In this document: in pieces, positions 7,457 through 16,785 of the stretch | How positions within the stretch are numbered: position 1 is the stretch's first letter | How the letters are laid out: the number at the start of each line of letters is the position of its first letter | Source: Hymenobacter sp. GOD-10R | Lineage (GTDB): Bacteria > Bacteroidota > Bacteroidia > Cytophagales > Hymenobacteraceae | Assembly: GCF_035609205.1 (NCBI RefSeq) | Contig: NZ_CP141184.1 | Span: 3,872,501-3,936,500, forward strand | Direction: 5' to 3' | Length of the DNA stretch: 64,000 nucleotides | Made by a program: the position numbers and the translations under genes | The notes under the pieces: generated by a model | What the model saw: the letters and a program-made list of their open reading frames with translations, nothing else | What the model was told of the DNA's origin: nothing | Database searches by the model: none

Positions 7457-8836
7457 GTGATACAGAACACGACCGTAGTAGAAGAAGACGGCACCGTTCC
7501 GGCTGCTACGCCCGCTCCTGCCCCGCCCCGCATGAGGCGCTTTGCTATCAATGTAGCCTCACTCTTCAGCGTCCAGATTGCCAACTTCCTGCTGCCCCTC
7601 CTGACAGTACCCTACGTGGTCCGCATCATCGGGCCCGCTAACCTAGGTCTGCTCAACTTCTCGCAGGCATACGTCACGTATTTCAGCCTGCTGATCAACT
7701 ACGGGTTCGACATGGCTGCCGTACGCTCCATTGCCGCCAACCGCGACGACAAGGAAGCCACAAGCAAGATCTTCAGCCAGGTCATGGCCGGCAAAACGCT
7801 GCTCTGGGTTCTCTCTACGATCATCTTCACGGTAGTTTCGCTATCCAACCCCGAGTTTCGGCAGCACCTATTCCTGCACGTGTGCACCTACCTAGTCTGT
7901 ATTGGTACGGTGCTTTCGCCCTTCTGGCTCTACCAAGCCATGGAAGACCTAGGTCGGGTAGCCATCTTCAACCTAGCCGTAAAGCTGATCTTCTCCTTGT
8001 CGGTGCTGCTGCTGATCCGGCACGCCGAAGACTACTTCTACCAGAACCTAGCGATCAGCGTGTCGCAGATTGCCGTCAGCGTCACGGCTTTGTACGTGGC
8101 CATGCGCCGCTTTGGCATCCGGTTTACCTGGCCCACCCGCCCAGAGCTGCTAAACCGTTTCAAAGAAGACCGCACCATCTTCTTCTCGTCGGTCATGATT
8201 ACGATTTATGCCAGCTCCAACGTGTTCTTCCTAGGTCTGCTTGCCCCAGCCTACAACGTCGGGATTTATTCGGCGGGGACGCGCTTGGAAGGCATGGCCG
8301 AGACCTTCGTGGGCTTGGCGCTTAATCAGGCATTTTTTCCCATTGTTGCCAACGCCTTTGGGCAAGGACGCGAGCAAGGCTTGCGCATGGTGCGCAACAC
8401 CTTCTTCCCCCTGTTCATTCTGATGTCGGTGGTTTGTCTTGGCTTATGGGTCGTAGCGCCGCTGTTCATCGAGTTGCTGTACGGGGCCAAATTCCTAGGC
8501 TCTATCTCGGTGTTACGCATTGTGTGCGTGCTACCACTCATTATTGGCATGAGCAACTTGCTGGGCATGCACACCATGCTCAACCTGCGCATGGACAAAG
8601 CCTTTTTCATGGTCACGGCCATTGGCTCTGTCATTGGCGTGGCACTTAACATGTTGCTGATCAAAAAATTCGCTCACCTAGGTGCTGCTTATGCGCTTGT
8701 TATCACAGAGTTGTACATCACCCTAGCCATGTACATCTACCTGCGTTACAAGGGCATTGAAGTAGTCAAGCTCTCGCATTTGCGCGAGGCTTTTTTCTTC
8801 ACCAAAACACGCATTCAAACTCTACTTCATCGATAA
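7457..8836 (+). CDS. Wzx-type polysaccharide flippase
   Basis: This 459-residue protein of the MOP superfamily has about 12 membrane helices. The N-terminal helix region FLLPLLTVPYVVRIIGPANL is characteristic of O-antigen or exopolysaccharide flippases, which move undecaprenyl-linked repeat units across the inner membrane. The frame begins with GTG at 7457; an ATG at 7532 (MRRFAINVASLF) would remove a disordered Pro/Ala-rich leader and is an equally good start. The next gene begins two bases after the stop, so the two are cotranscribed. Five of its seven Leu-Gly pairs are written CTA-GGT or CTA-GGC. Confidence 0.85.
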   Translation: MIQNTTVVEEDGTVPAATPAPAPPRMRRFAINVASLFSVQIANFLLPLLTVPYVVRIIGPANLGLLNFSQAYVTYFSLLINYGFDMAAVRSIAANRDDKEATSKIFSQVMAGKTLLWVLSTIIFTVVSLSNPEFRQHLFLHVCTYLVCIGTVLSPFWLYQAMEDLGRVAIFNLAVKLIFSLSVLLLIRHAEDYFYQNLAISVSQIAVSVTALYVAMRRFGIRFTWPTRPELLNRFKEDRTIFFSSVMITIYASSNVFFLGLLAPAYNVGIYSAGTRLEGMAETFVGLALNQAFFPIVANAFGQGREQGLRMVRNTFFPLFILMSVVCLGLWVVAPLFIELLYGAKFLGSISVLRIVCVLPLIIGMSNLLGMHTMLNLRMDKAFFMVTAIGSVIGVALNMLLIKKFAHLGAAYALVITELYITLAMYIYLRYKGIEVVKLSHLREAFFFTKTRIQTLLHR

Positions 8837-8838
8837 TC

Positions 8839-9753
8839 ATGGAAACTGTAGCGGCCGTAGTGGTCACGTACAATCGCCTCGACGACCTCAAAAAGTGCAT
8901 TGAGACGCTGCACCAGCAAACCCACAAGATCGATGCCTTCATCGTAATCAACAATGGCAGCACCGATGGCACCGGGGAATGGCTAGCTACGCAACCGGGT
9001 CTGCACGTCATCAACCAGCCCAACCTAGGCGGCGCGGGCGGTTTTGCCACGGGTATTGATACGGGCTACAAAGGCGGCTACACCTGGCTCTGGTGCATGG
9101 ACGACGACTGCCTAGCCGCCCCCGACGCCCTGGAGAAGCTGCTGGCCTCCCCGAACCTAGGTCCGTGCATTAAGAACTCGATGTCGGTGAGCGTGAAGGA
9201 CCACGAGGAGCTAGCCTTCTTTGTGCCCCGCCCCAACAAAGAATACCGTAAAGTGTCGGACATGACCAGCGTGGATTTGGTGTATGGCGTGGCCTCCTTC
9301 TTCAACGGTACGCTTATCCACTCCGACGTGGTAAAAACCATTGGCATTCCGGATAAAAACCTGTTCATATGGGGCGATGAGGTCGAATACATGACCCGTG
9401 CGCAGAAGATGGGCTTCCCGGTCGTGACGGTGCCAAGCAGCGTGTTTTACCACCCGCCTTCCTTCGACCGCGACGGTATTCCGTGGCCGGCTGCCTGGAA
9501 GCAGTATTACGCCGTGCGCAACCAGCGCCGAGTATTGCAAAACCAACACGGTAACACCATCGGGCGGATGCTGTTTGCCACTTGGGCCACGAAGGCTACG
9601 ATCCAACAAGCACTTGCCAAACGAAAAAACCGCTTCTATAACTTTCTGCTCTTTGGCGAAGCCGCCCTGGATAGCCTCACCAACAATTTTAGAAAGCGCC
9701 CCGATACTATCTTGACGTTGAGGTTATATAAGTGGCGCAACAAATTGGCCTAG
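8839..9753 (+). CDS. GT2 family glycosyltransferase
   Basis: This 304-residue cytoplasmic enzyme has the GT-A fold. VVVTYNRLDDL opens the nucleotide-binding domain, NNGSTDGT follows near residue 40, and the metal-binding acidic triad is DDD at 88-90 (WCMDDDC). The motif GGAGGFATG and the later WGDEVEY resemble galactofuranosyl- or rhamnosyltransferases of bacterial surface glycans (GlfT1/WbbL-like), although the exact sugar is not determined. It lies two bases behind the flippase gene, which supports work on the same glycan. A strong bidirectional hairpin follows the stop. Confidence 0.88.
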   Translation: METVAAVVVTYNRLDDLKKCIETLHQQTHKIDAFIVINNGSTDGTGEWLATQPGLHVINQPNLGGAGGFATGIDTGYKGGYTWLWCMDDDCLAAPDALEKLLASPNLGPCIKNSMSVSVKDHEELAFFVPRPNKEYRKVSDMTSVDLVYGVASFFNGTLIHSDVVKTIGIPDKNLFIWGDEVEYMTRAQKMGFPVVTVPSSVFYHPPSFDRDGIPWPAAWKQYYAVRNQRRVLQNQHGNTIGRMLFATWATKATIQQALAKRKNRFYNFLLFGEAALDSLTNNFRKRPDTILTLRLYKWRNKLA

Positions 9754-9766
9754 CTTTCCAGCAAGC

Positions 9767-9841
9767 GTCATACAACAAGCTAGCCCAACCAGGCACTCCC
9801 AAAACTAGGAGCTGCTTGGTTGGGCTAGCTTGTTGTATGAC
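9767..9841. terminator. Long bidirectional terminator hairpin
   Basis: Two 25-base arms (9767-9791 and 9817-9841) pair perfectly, and part of the 25-base centre can pair further. It lies between the converging GT2 gene and the alpha/beta hydrolase gene. Confidence 0.8.
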
Positions 9842-9894
9842 GACGCCTGCCGGTCGGACGTTTAGGGCGTCGGGTCGGCAGGCATGCTGGATGG

Positions 9895-10902
9895 TTAGCC
9901 TAAGAACGCCAGTAATGCTTGGTAAAACTTAGCTGGCGCCTCTAGGTGTGGAATGTGTCCTACTTTCTCGATAGGCACCAGCTTAGCGCCTTTGATTTGC
10001 GCCGCAGTGCGCTGACCCAGCGCGGGATACTGCCCCATCGTAGCCAGCACTTTGGGGTCTTTAATCAGCCCCTTCCCTACTACCGTGCGGTCAGCTTGGC
10101 CAATAATAAGCAAAGTCGGCGCCTTCACTCGATTAAATTCGTAGCACACCGGCTGCTGGTAAATCATCTCAAACGTTAGGGCATTAGCGAGGGCTACTTT
10201 GGGAAAGTCGGGGTGGCGGGTTTGGGCGACCAGCGGCTTCAACCATTCGTCGTGGGCGGCGGGGTAGCCATTGGGATAGTAGCTGCCGTGGTACTTCCGC
10301 ATACTTTCTTCGGTGCTTTTCAGCTCCGTCGCTTCCGCTTGGTCGACAGACTGGAAAGGTACTCCTTGACGGTAATCCTCTAGGCCAATTGGGTTTTCCA
10401 GCACCAGCTTTTCCGTGGCATCGGGGTACAATAGCGCAAAGCGGGTAGCTACCATGCCGCCCATGCTGTGCCCCACCACCACTGCCTTACGAATACCTAG
10501 GGTATCGAGCAAGCGCTTGGTGTTGCGCGCCAGCTGGTGAAACGAGTAATAGATAGCAGGCTTATCAGATTTACCGAAGCCAATTTGGTCGGGCACTACT
10601 ACGCGGAAACCAGCTTTGGTCAGCGTCTGAATGGTGCCGCGCCAGTACGCTCCAAAGAAGTTCTTGCCGTGCAGCAGCATTACCGTGCGGCCGTTGGCTT
10701 TGCCACTCGCGGGCACGTCCATGTAGGCCATGCGCACCGTTTGGTGCTCCAGCTTCAGCGGCAAATAGGCAATAGGATATGGGTACTGATAACCGTTGAG
10801 CGTGGCATCAAGCGTGGTCGGTACTTGCGTAGTTTGGGCAAAGCCAACGAAGACATATCCCAAGAAGAGGCTCAGGAGCAAAACAAAACGAGAGGTATTC
10901 AT
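9895..10902 (-). CDS. Exported alpha/beta hydrolase
   Basis: This 335-residue protein starts with a signal peptide (about 22 residues, ending GFAQ). The alpha/beta hydrolase core shows the HG oxyanion motif (LLHGKNFFG), the nucleophile elbow GHSMGG with Ser146, an acid in IIGQADRTV, and the catalytic His316 in VGHIPH. It probably hydrolyses an ester or amide in the periplasm; the substrate is unknown. The ATG at 10902 is preceded within ten bases by CACTTTTG, a near match to the promoter core, so the leader would be almost absent. It converges with the GT2 gene. Confidence 0.88.
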   Translation of the reverse strand: MNTSRFVLLLSLFLGYVFVGFAQTTQVPTTLDATLNGYQYPYPIAYLPLKLEHQTVRMAYMDVPASGKANGRTVMLLHGKNFFGAYWRGTIQTLTKAGFRVVVPDQIGFGKSDKPAIYYSFHQLARNTKRLLDTLGIRKAVVVGHSMGGMVATRFALLYPDATEKLVLENPIGLEDYRQGVPFQSVDQAEATELKSTEESMRKYHGSYYPNGYPAAHDEWLKPLVAQTRHPDFPKVALANALTFEMIYQQPVCYEFNRVKAPTLLIIGQADRTVVGKGLIKDPKVLATMGQYPALGQRTAAQIKGAKLVPIEKVGHIPHLEAPAKFYQALLAFLG

Positions 10903-10998
10903 GCGGATTACAAAAGTGATTATCCGCTGATACGCACATCCTCCCCGAAAGTAAACACAGGCCCCCTTCGCAGCACCTAGCTTTCCCGACGGTCTAGC

Positions 10999-11565
10999 TT
11001 ACTTTTTCTGTGTCTGGAGCATAAGCCGCAGTTCGATTGCGCGCGTATCCTCATCCGACCATACTACTGACTTGACGTCATCTAGCCGGAACACCGACGT
11101 CCCATCCGGCTCCCCGTATTCATTGTAGCAATCGGCGATAAACTCATCCTCCGTAAGCCGCACAACGATGGCGTAGTAGTTCATCCCTGAGTACGTATGA
11201 AAGTAGAGTACGTGCCGCAGCTGTTTCGATTTCGCTAGAATCTCCGGAATCGTCAGGTACACTTCCTCCGTATTATCGAGGCCTTTTATGCGCCCATAAA
11301 TCTTGTCGAGGTTGTTCTCTTTCAGCTCAACATTACGAATGTATCGATCATCGTAGTCTGCCTGGAATATTTCACTTTTCCGGATAGCTCGCAAGCCATG
11401 TAGTAACCCGTTCGGGTTCACCATTTTCAGCATCACCGTTTCGTCGTTATGGTCTACAACGTAGCCTAGGGCAAAGCGGCTCGGCTCGCTAGGATTTGTG
11501 CGCAGCGTAACGATGCGTCTTTCTACACGTGCATTTTCTAACAACTCCGTAATCAGATTTCCCAT
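10999..11565 (-). CDS. Hypothetical protein with two similar halves
   Basis: This 188-residue protein has no signal peptide or membrane helix. I recognise no family. Residues 14-81 and 114-181 look like an internal duplication. Each half has a beta strand, a hydrophobic VV/VVR strand, a D/E-x-V/F-x-L/A segment, a Gly-rich turn, then a strand pattern ending I/V-x-x-(V/I)-E-L. The pattern resembles a small Sm-like beta barrel (GYVVDHNDETVMLKM), but this is inference. It lies upstream of the hydrolase gene on the same strand, with a 96-base gap. Confidence 0.65.
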   Translation of the reverse strand: MGNLITELLENARVERRIVTLRTNPSEPSRFALGYVVDHNDETVMLKMVNPNGLLHGLRAIRKSEIFQADYDDRYIRNVELKENNLDKIYGRIKGLDNTEEVYLTIPEILAKSKQLRHVLYFHTYSGMNYYAIVVRLTEDEFIADCYNEYGEPDGTSVFRLDDVKSVVWSDEDTRAIELRLMLQTQKK

Positions 11566-11700
11566 TTAGTATAGAGTGAGTAGGATTAAATAAATATGTA
11601 AGCGGAAGGGTGGCAGCTCCTTTGGTTTCAAGTACAAATTATACTTATTCGCACCATCCACAAGTACAATTTGTACTACTTGGGCGAGTAGGCAGCCTAC

Positions 11701-11790
11701 ACGCAAGAAGCCCATACGACTATGCAATTGTACTGCCATTCTCGTGTGAGCTGGGCAGCACTGTTGCATAGCCGTATGGGCTTCTTGCGT
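11701..11790 (-). terminator. Long terminator hairpin
   Basis: The 27-base arms 11701-11727 and 11764-11790 pair with one mismatch. It lies downstream of the LacI-type gene and would stop its transcript. Confidence 0.75.
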
Positions 11791-11822
11791 ATAAGCTTAC
11801 GTCAGAGCTCGACGGAGCCGAC

Positions 11823-12857
11823 TTATTTCTTCTTTTCCTCTAGCTGCAACGACGAATCACGAATCAGCAGCTTGGGTTTCAACACAATACGCTGAGCCGG
11901 GAAGTTTTCGGTGCGCTTGCGCATTTGCAGAAACAACTGCACGGCCGATTCGCCCATTTGCTCGCCACGCTGATCGACGGAGGTGAGGCTAGGCTGGGTG
12001 AGCGTAGTGAAAGGCTCGTTACTGAAGCCAGCCACGGCAATATCCTCGGGCACCCGGATGTTGTGCTCATGCAACACGCGCATAGCGCCAGCCGCCGGGA
12101 AGTCGTAGGAGGAGAAAATAGCATCAGGACGCTGCTCCAGCTTCAACATCTCTTTCATGCCTGCTTCGCCTGAAGCGTGGCTGGAATTAGGCAGCCAAAA
12201 CACTATTTCCTCATCGATGGGCAGCCCGTGGGCCCGTAGAGCATCTAGGTAACCTAGGTGCCGGTTGCGAGTCGTGTTCATGTGCTGCGGGCCAGCGAAG
12301 TGCGCAATGCGCGTGCAGCCCTGCTCGATGAGGTGCTTCACGGCTTGGTAAGCGCCTTGATAATCATCCAAGATGACCGCATTTACGTGCGCGAGTTCCG
12401 GCATCCGGTCGAAGAACACCAGCGGGATGCCCTGCTGCTGCACCTTCTCGAAGTGCTCGAACTCGTGCGTAGTGCGCGACATCGACACCAGAATACCTTC
12501 TACCTGCGCGTTGAGCAAGGCTTCGATGTTCTTTTTCTCGCGGCGCACGTCCTCGTTTGATTGGCACATCATCACGTTGAAGCCAGCTTTACTAGCCACC
12601 GCTTCAATACCATCCATCACGGACGGAAAAAAGTAGCCGTTGATGTGCGGCACAATCAGGCCGAGCATGTTGCTACGCCCCTTGCGCAGGGCCGCCGCCA
12701 AATGGTTGGGCTGATAGTTAAGCTCTTTCGCTAGCTCCCAAACGCGTGCTTTGGTTGCCTCGCTAATGTCATCATGCCCATTAAGCGCCCGCGAAATAGT
12801 TGATACCGAGAGGCCTAACTGTTTTGCTATGTCGGTTATTGACGCCTTTTTTGCCAC
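11823..12857 (-). CDS. LacI-family transcriptional regulator
   Basis: This 344-residue protein has the classical LacI layout. The N-terminal helix-turn-helix (SITDIAKQLGLSVSTISRAL, residues 6-25) and hinge are followed by a periplasmic-binding-like sensor domain from about residue 62 (GLIVPHINGYFFPSVMDGIE). Members bind operator DNA as dimers and respond to a sugar or related ligand. No sugar-uptake or sugar-degradation gene is adjacent, so the target is not evident; the nearest carbohydrate enzyme, the GH2 gene at 24784, is too far to assume a link. A terminator hairpin follows the stop. Confidence 0.92.
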   Translation of the reverse strand: MAKKASITDIAKQLGLSVSTISRALNGHDDISEATKARVWELAKELNYQPNHLAAALRKGRSNMLGLIVPHINGYFFPSVMDGIEAVASKAGFNVMMCQSNEDVRREKKNIEALLNAQVEGILVSMSRTTHEFEHFEKVQQQGIPLVFFDRMPELAHVNAVILDDYQGAYQAVKHLIEQGCTRIAHFAGPQHMNTTRNRHLGYLDALRAHGLPIDEEIVFWLPNSSHASGEAGMKEMLKLEQRPDAIFSSYDFPAAGAMRVLHEHNIRVPEDIAVAGFSNEPFTTLTQPSLTSVDQRGEQMGESAVQLFLQMRKRTENFPAQRIVLKPKLLIRDSSLQLEEKKK

Positions 12858-12946
12858 AAACTTGTTCTTTAAATCGTTGCTAGGGAGAGGCCGCCCAATT
12901 CTGCACTCATGTGGTAGAAGGTCGGCATGCAGCGCAAGTTATAATT

Positions 12947-13405
12947 TCATTTCTCTAACCTCAATAATACTTCTTTCGCTTGAGCTACATGATCGGTTGC
13001 CCGGCTCATCGAATTGAAAATATATTGGATTACGCCGGCTTTGTCAATGACGAAAGTTACCCGGCCGGGCAGTAGCCCAAGCAGCGCGCGTGGCACCTCA
13101 TACAACTTACGCACTTGCCCACCCGCATCGGCGAGCAGCGGGAAAGGCAACCGGTGCTTCTGCGTAAACTTTTGGTGTGCCGCTTCGCTGTCGGAGCTAA
13201 CCCCTACCACCTCGGCACCTAGGTCTTGGAACTCCTCGTACTGGTCGCGAAAGGAACAGGCTTCAGCAGTACAACCAGGCGTGTCGTCTTTGGGATAAAA
13301 GTAGAGCACAATGCTGCGCTTGCCGCGTTGTTCGCTCAGCTGAAAAGTATCGCCAGTGGTAGTTTTCAATGAAAACTCGGGGGCTTGATCGCCGATTTGG
13401 AGCAT
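12947..13405 (-). CDS. bcp: Thiol peroxidase, Bcp/PrxQ type
   Basis: This 152-residue cytoplasmic peroxiredoxin reduces hydrogen peroxide and organic hydroperoxides with electrons from thioredoxin. The active-site segment is DDTPGCTAEAC, with peroxidatic Cys45 and resolving Cys50 spaced five residues apart as in the PrxQ/BCP subfamily. The start at 13405 (MLQIGDQAPEF) is chosen because the family begins with this motif; the frame extends upstream to 13456 without similarity. It is transcribed toward the lacI-type gene's upstream side on the same strand, 89 bases away. Confidence 0.92.
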   Translation of the reverse strand: MLQIGDQAPEFSLKTTTGDTFQLSEQRGKRSIVLYFYPKDDTPGCTAEACSFRDQYEEFQDLGAEVVGVSSDSEAAHQKFTQKHRLPFPLLADAGGQVRKLYEVPRALLGLLPGRVTFVIDKAGVIQYIFNSMSRATDHVAQAKEVLLRLEK

Positions 13406-13597
13406 GAGAAAAGGGGGGTGATGAATAAGGCTAAGGCAACTCGAAACAGGTGGCAACTCAGCACGCCCAAAACTAATAAGCTGCGCTATTGTTCATGATG
13501 CGCTTCTACGGTCGCACGCGTCGCGGCCTAGAGAGCCTAGAACGCAGTAGTGCTTCTTTTCGTGCAACGCTCGGCATCTACGTTCTCACTCTAGGGT

Positions 13598-13873
13598 TCA
13601 GGGCCGGGTTATAACGGCTCGCCCGACACGCTGAAACTGCTGAAACGAAAGGGTTTGCACGGTGTTCTCGCCGCTAGGCTGTGGCAAGTAGCCCTTCACT
13701 CCTATTGAGGATACTTCAGTTACAATGAGCAGGCAAGCATACCACGGGTGTCCTTCCTCCGTGATTTGCACGATATCCTGTTCCTCGGCCCGCCCTTGGC
13801 TGGCAGCTTGCACGACAGTTTCTTTGCTGGTAGCCAGCTCATCTAGGAAAACTTCGAGACCTTCACCCGACAT
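13598..13873 (-). CDS. Small hypothetical protein
   Basis: This 91-residue protein starts MSGEGLEVFLDELATSKET. It has no signal peptide, and its pattern suggests a mixed alpha/beta fold (an N-terminal helix, then strands around WYACLLIVTEV). I recognise no family. It lies on the minus strand between the lipoprotein gene and bcp, with about 190 bases to bcp that show no gene. Confidence 0.5.
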   Translation of the reverse strand: MSGEGLEVFLDELATSKETVVQAASQGRAEEQDIVQITEEGHPWYACLLIVTEVSSIGVKGYLPQPSGENTVQTLSFQQFQRVGRAVITRP

Positions 13874-14015
13874 AACAAACAGAAAGTAAGTTGAACAAAG
13901 TACTTGTACGCCAAGCCAACGATTGCTAGCTAGGTTCTGTGCCTGTACGTAATCCGTTCACGCTACGGCTAGCTCGTGAGCCAGGTGAGGCCTTGTCTTG
14001 TGCCTAGTAGTTACG

Positions 14016-14900
14016 CTAATACGCCGCGCGCTGTACTTCCTTCAAGGTCATCCGGCGACCATCCCAAGTGTTCTGGCGCAGCATCACATTTGGGTACTTC
14101 TTGGCAAACCAATACACGTTCTCCTTCTTGTCGGCTAGCGCCACGACTACGCGCCAGGCCGGCTCCGGCGTATCAGCAACCAAGCCGTCGGCGACCCGAA
14201 TCTGGGCGGTGTAGTACACCGGTGCGTGGCATGAATCGAGCGGTTGGGCAGCGCATATAGTGGCGCCAAAGGCTGGTTTACGCCCAAAACGCAACGTGCG
14301 CAAGGTATAAGGTAGCGCCTCTTCAAACAGTATATCGTGCCGCATCTGCCGCTGACCAACGCCCGGCTGGTTCTGGGAGGAATTATAGGCCTCTACGTAC
14401 TGCAATCCATCATCGGTGATGGCTTTGAATGTGGCGCCCTCTCCATCCTGGGCTGAGGTTGTGAGTTTGTACAGCGGAACCGGCTGGTCGCGGCGAAAGA
14501 ACAACGAGGTGAGACAGTGCCGCGGCAAAGAAGCGGTTGGTAGCGAATAAAGTTGATTCACTTTGATTACCGGAAACAAGTCTTTCCGTTTGTGGTCGGT
14601 GCTCTTAACGTTGTACTCCATGCTGAACTCTTCCTTCACGGTCAGGATGGTGCAGTCAAACTGTTGGGGCTTATTCCCAACAGTTTGTTCGACCGCATAG
14701 GTAGCTACTTCCGTTAGGCTATCCTCCCAGAATTTATCCATGGCCCACTGCGCGTTGAAATGCGGCACGAGCTCATGCAATGCTGTGGCACGCGTTACGG
14801 CATTTTCCGTGTGTTCCGGCTCTTGTTTTTCCGTTGAGCAAGCTCCACTACCCAGCAACACTACAAGAAAAAAACAGTACCGGCGCGTGGCAAAACCCAT
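14016..14900 (-). CDS. Hypothetical lipoprotein
   Basis: This 294-residue protein has a lipoprotein-type signal (hydrophobic FFLVVLL then GSGAC, with the lipidated Cys near residue 21), so it is probably anchored in a membrane facing the periplasm. The mature part is beta-rich, with several Cys (FDCTILT, LPRHCL, TICAAQPLDSC). No enzyme motif is evident and I recognise no named family. It follows the TIGR04282-type transferase on the same strand after 58 bases. It might belong to the same transcript, but it is not a known part of arsenosugar synthesis. Confidence 0.7.
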   Translation of the reverse strand: MGFATRRYCFFLVVLLGSGACSTEKQEPEHTENAVTRATALHELVPHFNAQWAMDKFWEDSLTEVATYAVEQTVGNKPQQFDCTILTVKEEFSMEYNVKSTDHKRKDLFPVIKVNQLYSLPTASLPRHCLTSLFFRRDQPVPLYKLTTSAQDGEGATFKAITDDGLQYVEAYNSSQNQPGVGQRQMRHDILFEEALPYTLRTLRFGRKPAFGATICAAQPLDSCHAPVYYTAQIRVADGLVADTPEPAWRVVVALADKKENVYWFAKKYPNVMLRQNTWDGRRMTLKEVQRAAY

Positions 14901-14958
14901 GAGAACAATTGGAAGTTAGCTCTTCCATACGCGGAAACGCCACGCACGTTTGCCCCAA

Positions 14959-15558
14959 CTACTGCTCAGTTGCGCGCCACGCAGCTAAGTCCTCGGCCGT
15001 GTCAATGTCGCGCAGCACGGGTAGCAGCGCCACGCGCAACCCTAGGTGCGCCGCGTCGGCCAACGTGGTAGCTAGCACATCGGCTGTGCTCCATGCCTTA
15101 TTCTGAAACAGCTCGCTATGCAATTGCTTCATCCCTAGCAAGTAATACCCCCCATCGGCGGCCGGCCCGAGCACAAGGTCGTGCGTCGATAAAGCTTGGA
15201 AAGCATCCGTCAAATGTCCCTTTGTCAGCGCCGGACAGTCGGTGCCAATAATAACCGCCGAAGTTGCGCCCTGGTGGAAGGCTGCTGCAAAAGCTACCTG
15301 CATTTTCTGACCTAGGTCGCCGCCGGGCTGCACTTCTTGCTTGAAGCCATGCCACACGTCAGCCACATCTGGTGAAGAAGCGGGCTCGGCAAACCACACC
15401 GTTTTAGCCACGTCAGCTAGCCCGTTGGCGGCCTGTTGGGTATGCTGCACCAGCGCTTGGTATACCTCTAAAGCTGCTTCCGGCCCAATGGTGGCCGCCA
15501 AGCGAGTCTTCACCCGGCCTAGCTCCGGGTGACGCGCAAAAACAAGTAAATGGTGCAA
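14959..15558 (-). CDS. TIGR04282-type glycosyltransferase (arsenosugar-associated)
   Basis: This 199-residue protein resembles the DUF2064/TIGR04282 family, a small GT-A nucleotidyl/glycosyltransferase type often encoded next to ArsS. Visible motifs are FARHPELGRVKTRLA at the N-terminus, IIGTDCPAL (the DxD-like metal site), and GPAADGGYYLLG. In arsenosugar clusters this enzyme is proposed to attach or process the sugar moiety; direct biochemical proof is limited. It lies 50 bases downstream of the radical SAM gene on the same strand, which supports the assignment. Confidence 0.85.
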   Translation of the reverse strand: MHHLLVFARHPELGRVKTRLAATIGPEAALEVYQALVQHTQQAANGLADVAKTVWFAEPASSPDVADVWHGFKQEVQPGGDLGQKMQVAFAAAFHQGATSAVIIGTDCPALTKGHLTDAFQALSTHDLVLGPAADGGYYLLGMKQLHSELFQNKAWSTADVLATTLADAAHLGLRVALLPVLRDIDTAEDLAAWRATEQ

Positions 15559-15608
15559 AAGAGTAAAAGTTAATGAGCCACGGGGCAGCTAAGTTGCTTC
15601 GCTCCTTA

Positions 15609-16658
15609 TTATGCTGTTGTGCCGCCGCAACTAGAGCCCGCGCCAGCGGTGCAGCCGTAACAATGCTGATTGATAACAATGGAGCGCTGATCCAGAGCAG
15701 CTAGGTTGAAGTCGCGAATGTGCTGCGGAGCGCGGGCATCAACCAGCAAGTCAAGCATCTGATTGAAGTCGCAGTCATATAGTTGCCCATCCCAGCCAAT
15801 AGAAAGCGTACTGCGGCACATCACATTAGCCGCTGCAACGGGGTTATAAGCAGCAATGAGCTTTTCCATGTAGCCCGTATAGTTGCCGCTTTCCAGCAGA
15901 TAGTCGAGGAAGCGACTGACTGGCAAGTTGGTAATGGTGAGCAGGTTATTAAACACGATTCCATGCTCCCGTAATAAGCGCTGCTTGAAGTCGCGCTCCA
16001 AGCCAATTTGACTGCCGGGCAGGAAGGCACCTGCCGGATTGTATACCAAATCCAGCGTTAAGCCGCTGCCTTCTACGCCGTAGCCCACTTCGTTCAGCAT
16101 ACGCAAGGCTCTGATCGAGCGCTCGAACACGCCGGTTCCTCTTTGTGCATCGGTGCGGCCCGCCGAAAAGTGCGGCAGCGACGACACAACGCGCACCTGA
16201 TGCTTGGCGAAAAAGGCCGGCAAGTCGTGGTACTTTGGGTTGGCAACAATAATGGTCAGATTGCAGCGCACAATGGTCTGCCGACCTAGAGCCGAAATCT
16301 GCTCCACCAGCCAGCGGAAATCCGGGTTCATCTCCGGCGCACCACCGGTTAAGTCAACCACTGAAATATCCGTTTGCGCCAACGCGTCCAGACATAGCTG
16401 CATGGTTGCGCGCGTCATGATTTCGGTGCGGTCCGGACCAGCATCGACATGGCAGTGGCGGCAAGTCTGGTTACACATCTTGCCCACGTTGATCTGCATA
16501 ACGCTGATACCCGTCGGGCGAAGCGGCAGAAGCACCGCCTCACGCAAGCGTGAGGCGAAAGCCGGAAACTGCGCGCCCGTTGCTTCCGCCTGGTTCAGAA
16601 CGGTTAGCTGGTAATCGGTGTCAGCTAAGGGGTGATGTTGAGCGTGCAGTGACTTCAT
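15609..16658 (-). CDS. arsS: Radical SAM protein ArsS (arsenosugar biosynthesis)
   Basis: This 349-residue protein has the radical SAM cluster motif C62-x3-C66-x2-C69 (MCNQTCRHCH) after the N-terminal QINVGK strand. It ends with the family's Cys-rich tail C333YGC336 ... SSC344GG, which can bind an additional iron-sulfur cluster. In some relatives a tail Cys is selenocysteine; here the codon in SSCGG is TGC. ArsS is known to transfer the 5'-deoxyadenosyl group to methylated arsenic on the path to arsenosugars. Neighbours are a CMD-domain protein upstream and a TIGR04282-type transferase downstream. ArsM, the arsenite methyltransferase, is not in the window. Confidence 0.9.
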   Translation of the reverse strand: MKSLHAQHHPLADTDYQLTVLNQAEATGAQFPAFASRLREAVLLPLRPTGISVMQINVGKMCNQTCRHCHVDAGPDRTEIMTRATMQLCLDALAQTDISVVDLTGGAPEMNPDFRWLVEQISALGRQTIVRCNLTIIVANPKYHDLPAFFAKHQVRVVSSLPHFSAGRTDAQRGTGVFERSIRALRMLNEVGYGVEGSGLTLDLVYNPAGAFLPGSQIGLERDFKQRLLREHGIVFNNLLTITNLPVSRFLDYLLESGNYTGYMEKLIAAYNPVAAANVMCRSTLSIGWDGQLYDCDFNQMLDLLVDARAPQHIRDFNLAALDQRSIVINQHCYGCTAGAGSSCGGTTA

Positions 16659-16785
16659 GTAAATAACGCGCTGAGTAAGTGCTAAATGACGAAGAGAGGA
16701 GTGCTAGGTCGGTGAGCAAACCTAGCCTGTGCGAATGTTCTTAGGACTACTAACCCAACTTTTCCGTATATCCTCCCCTCCGCAA

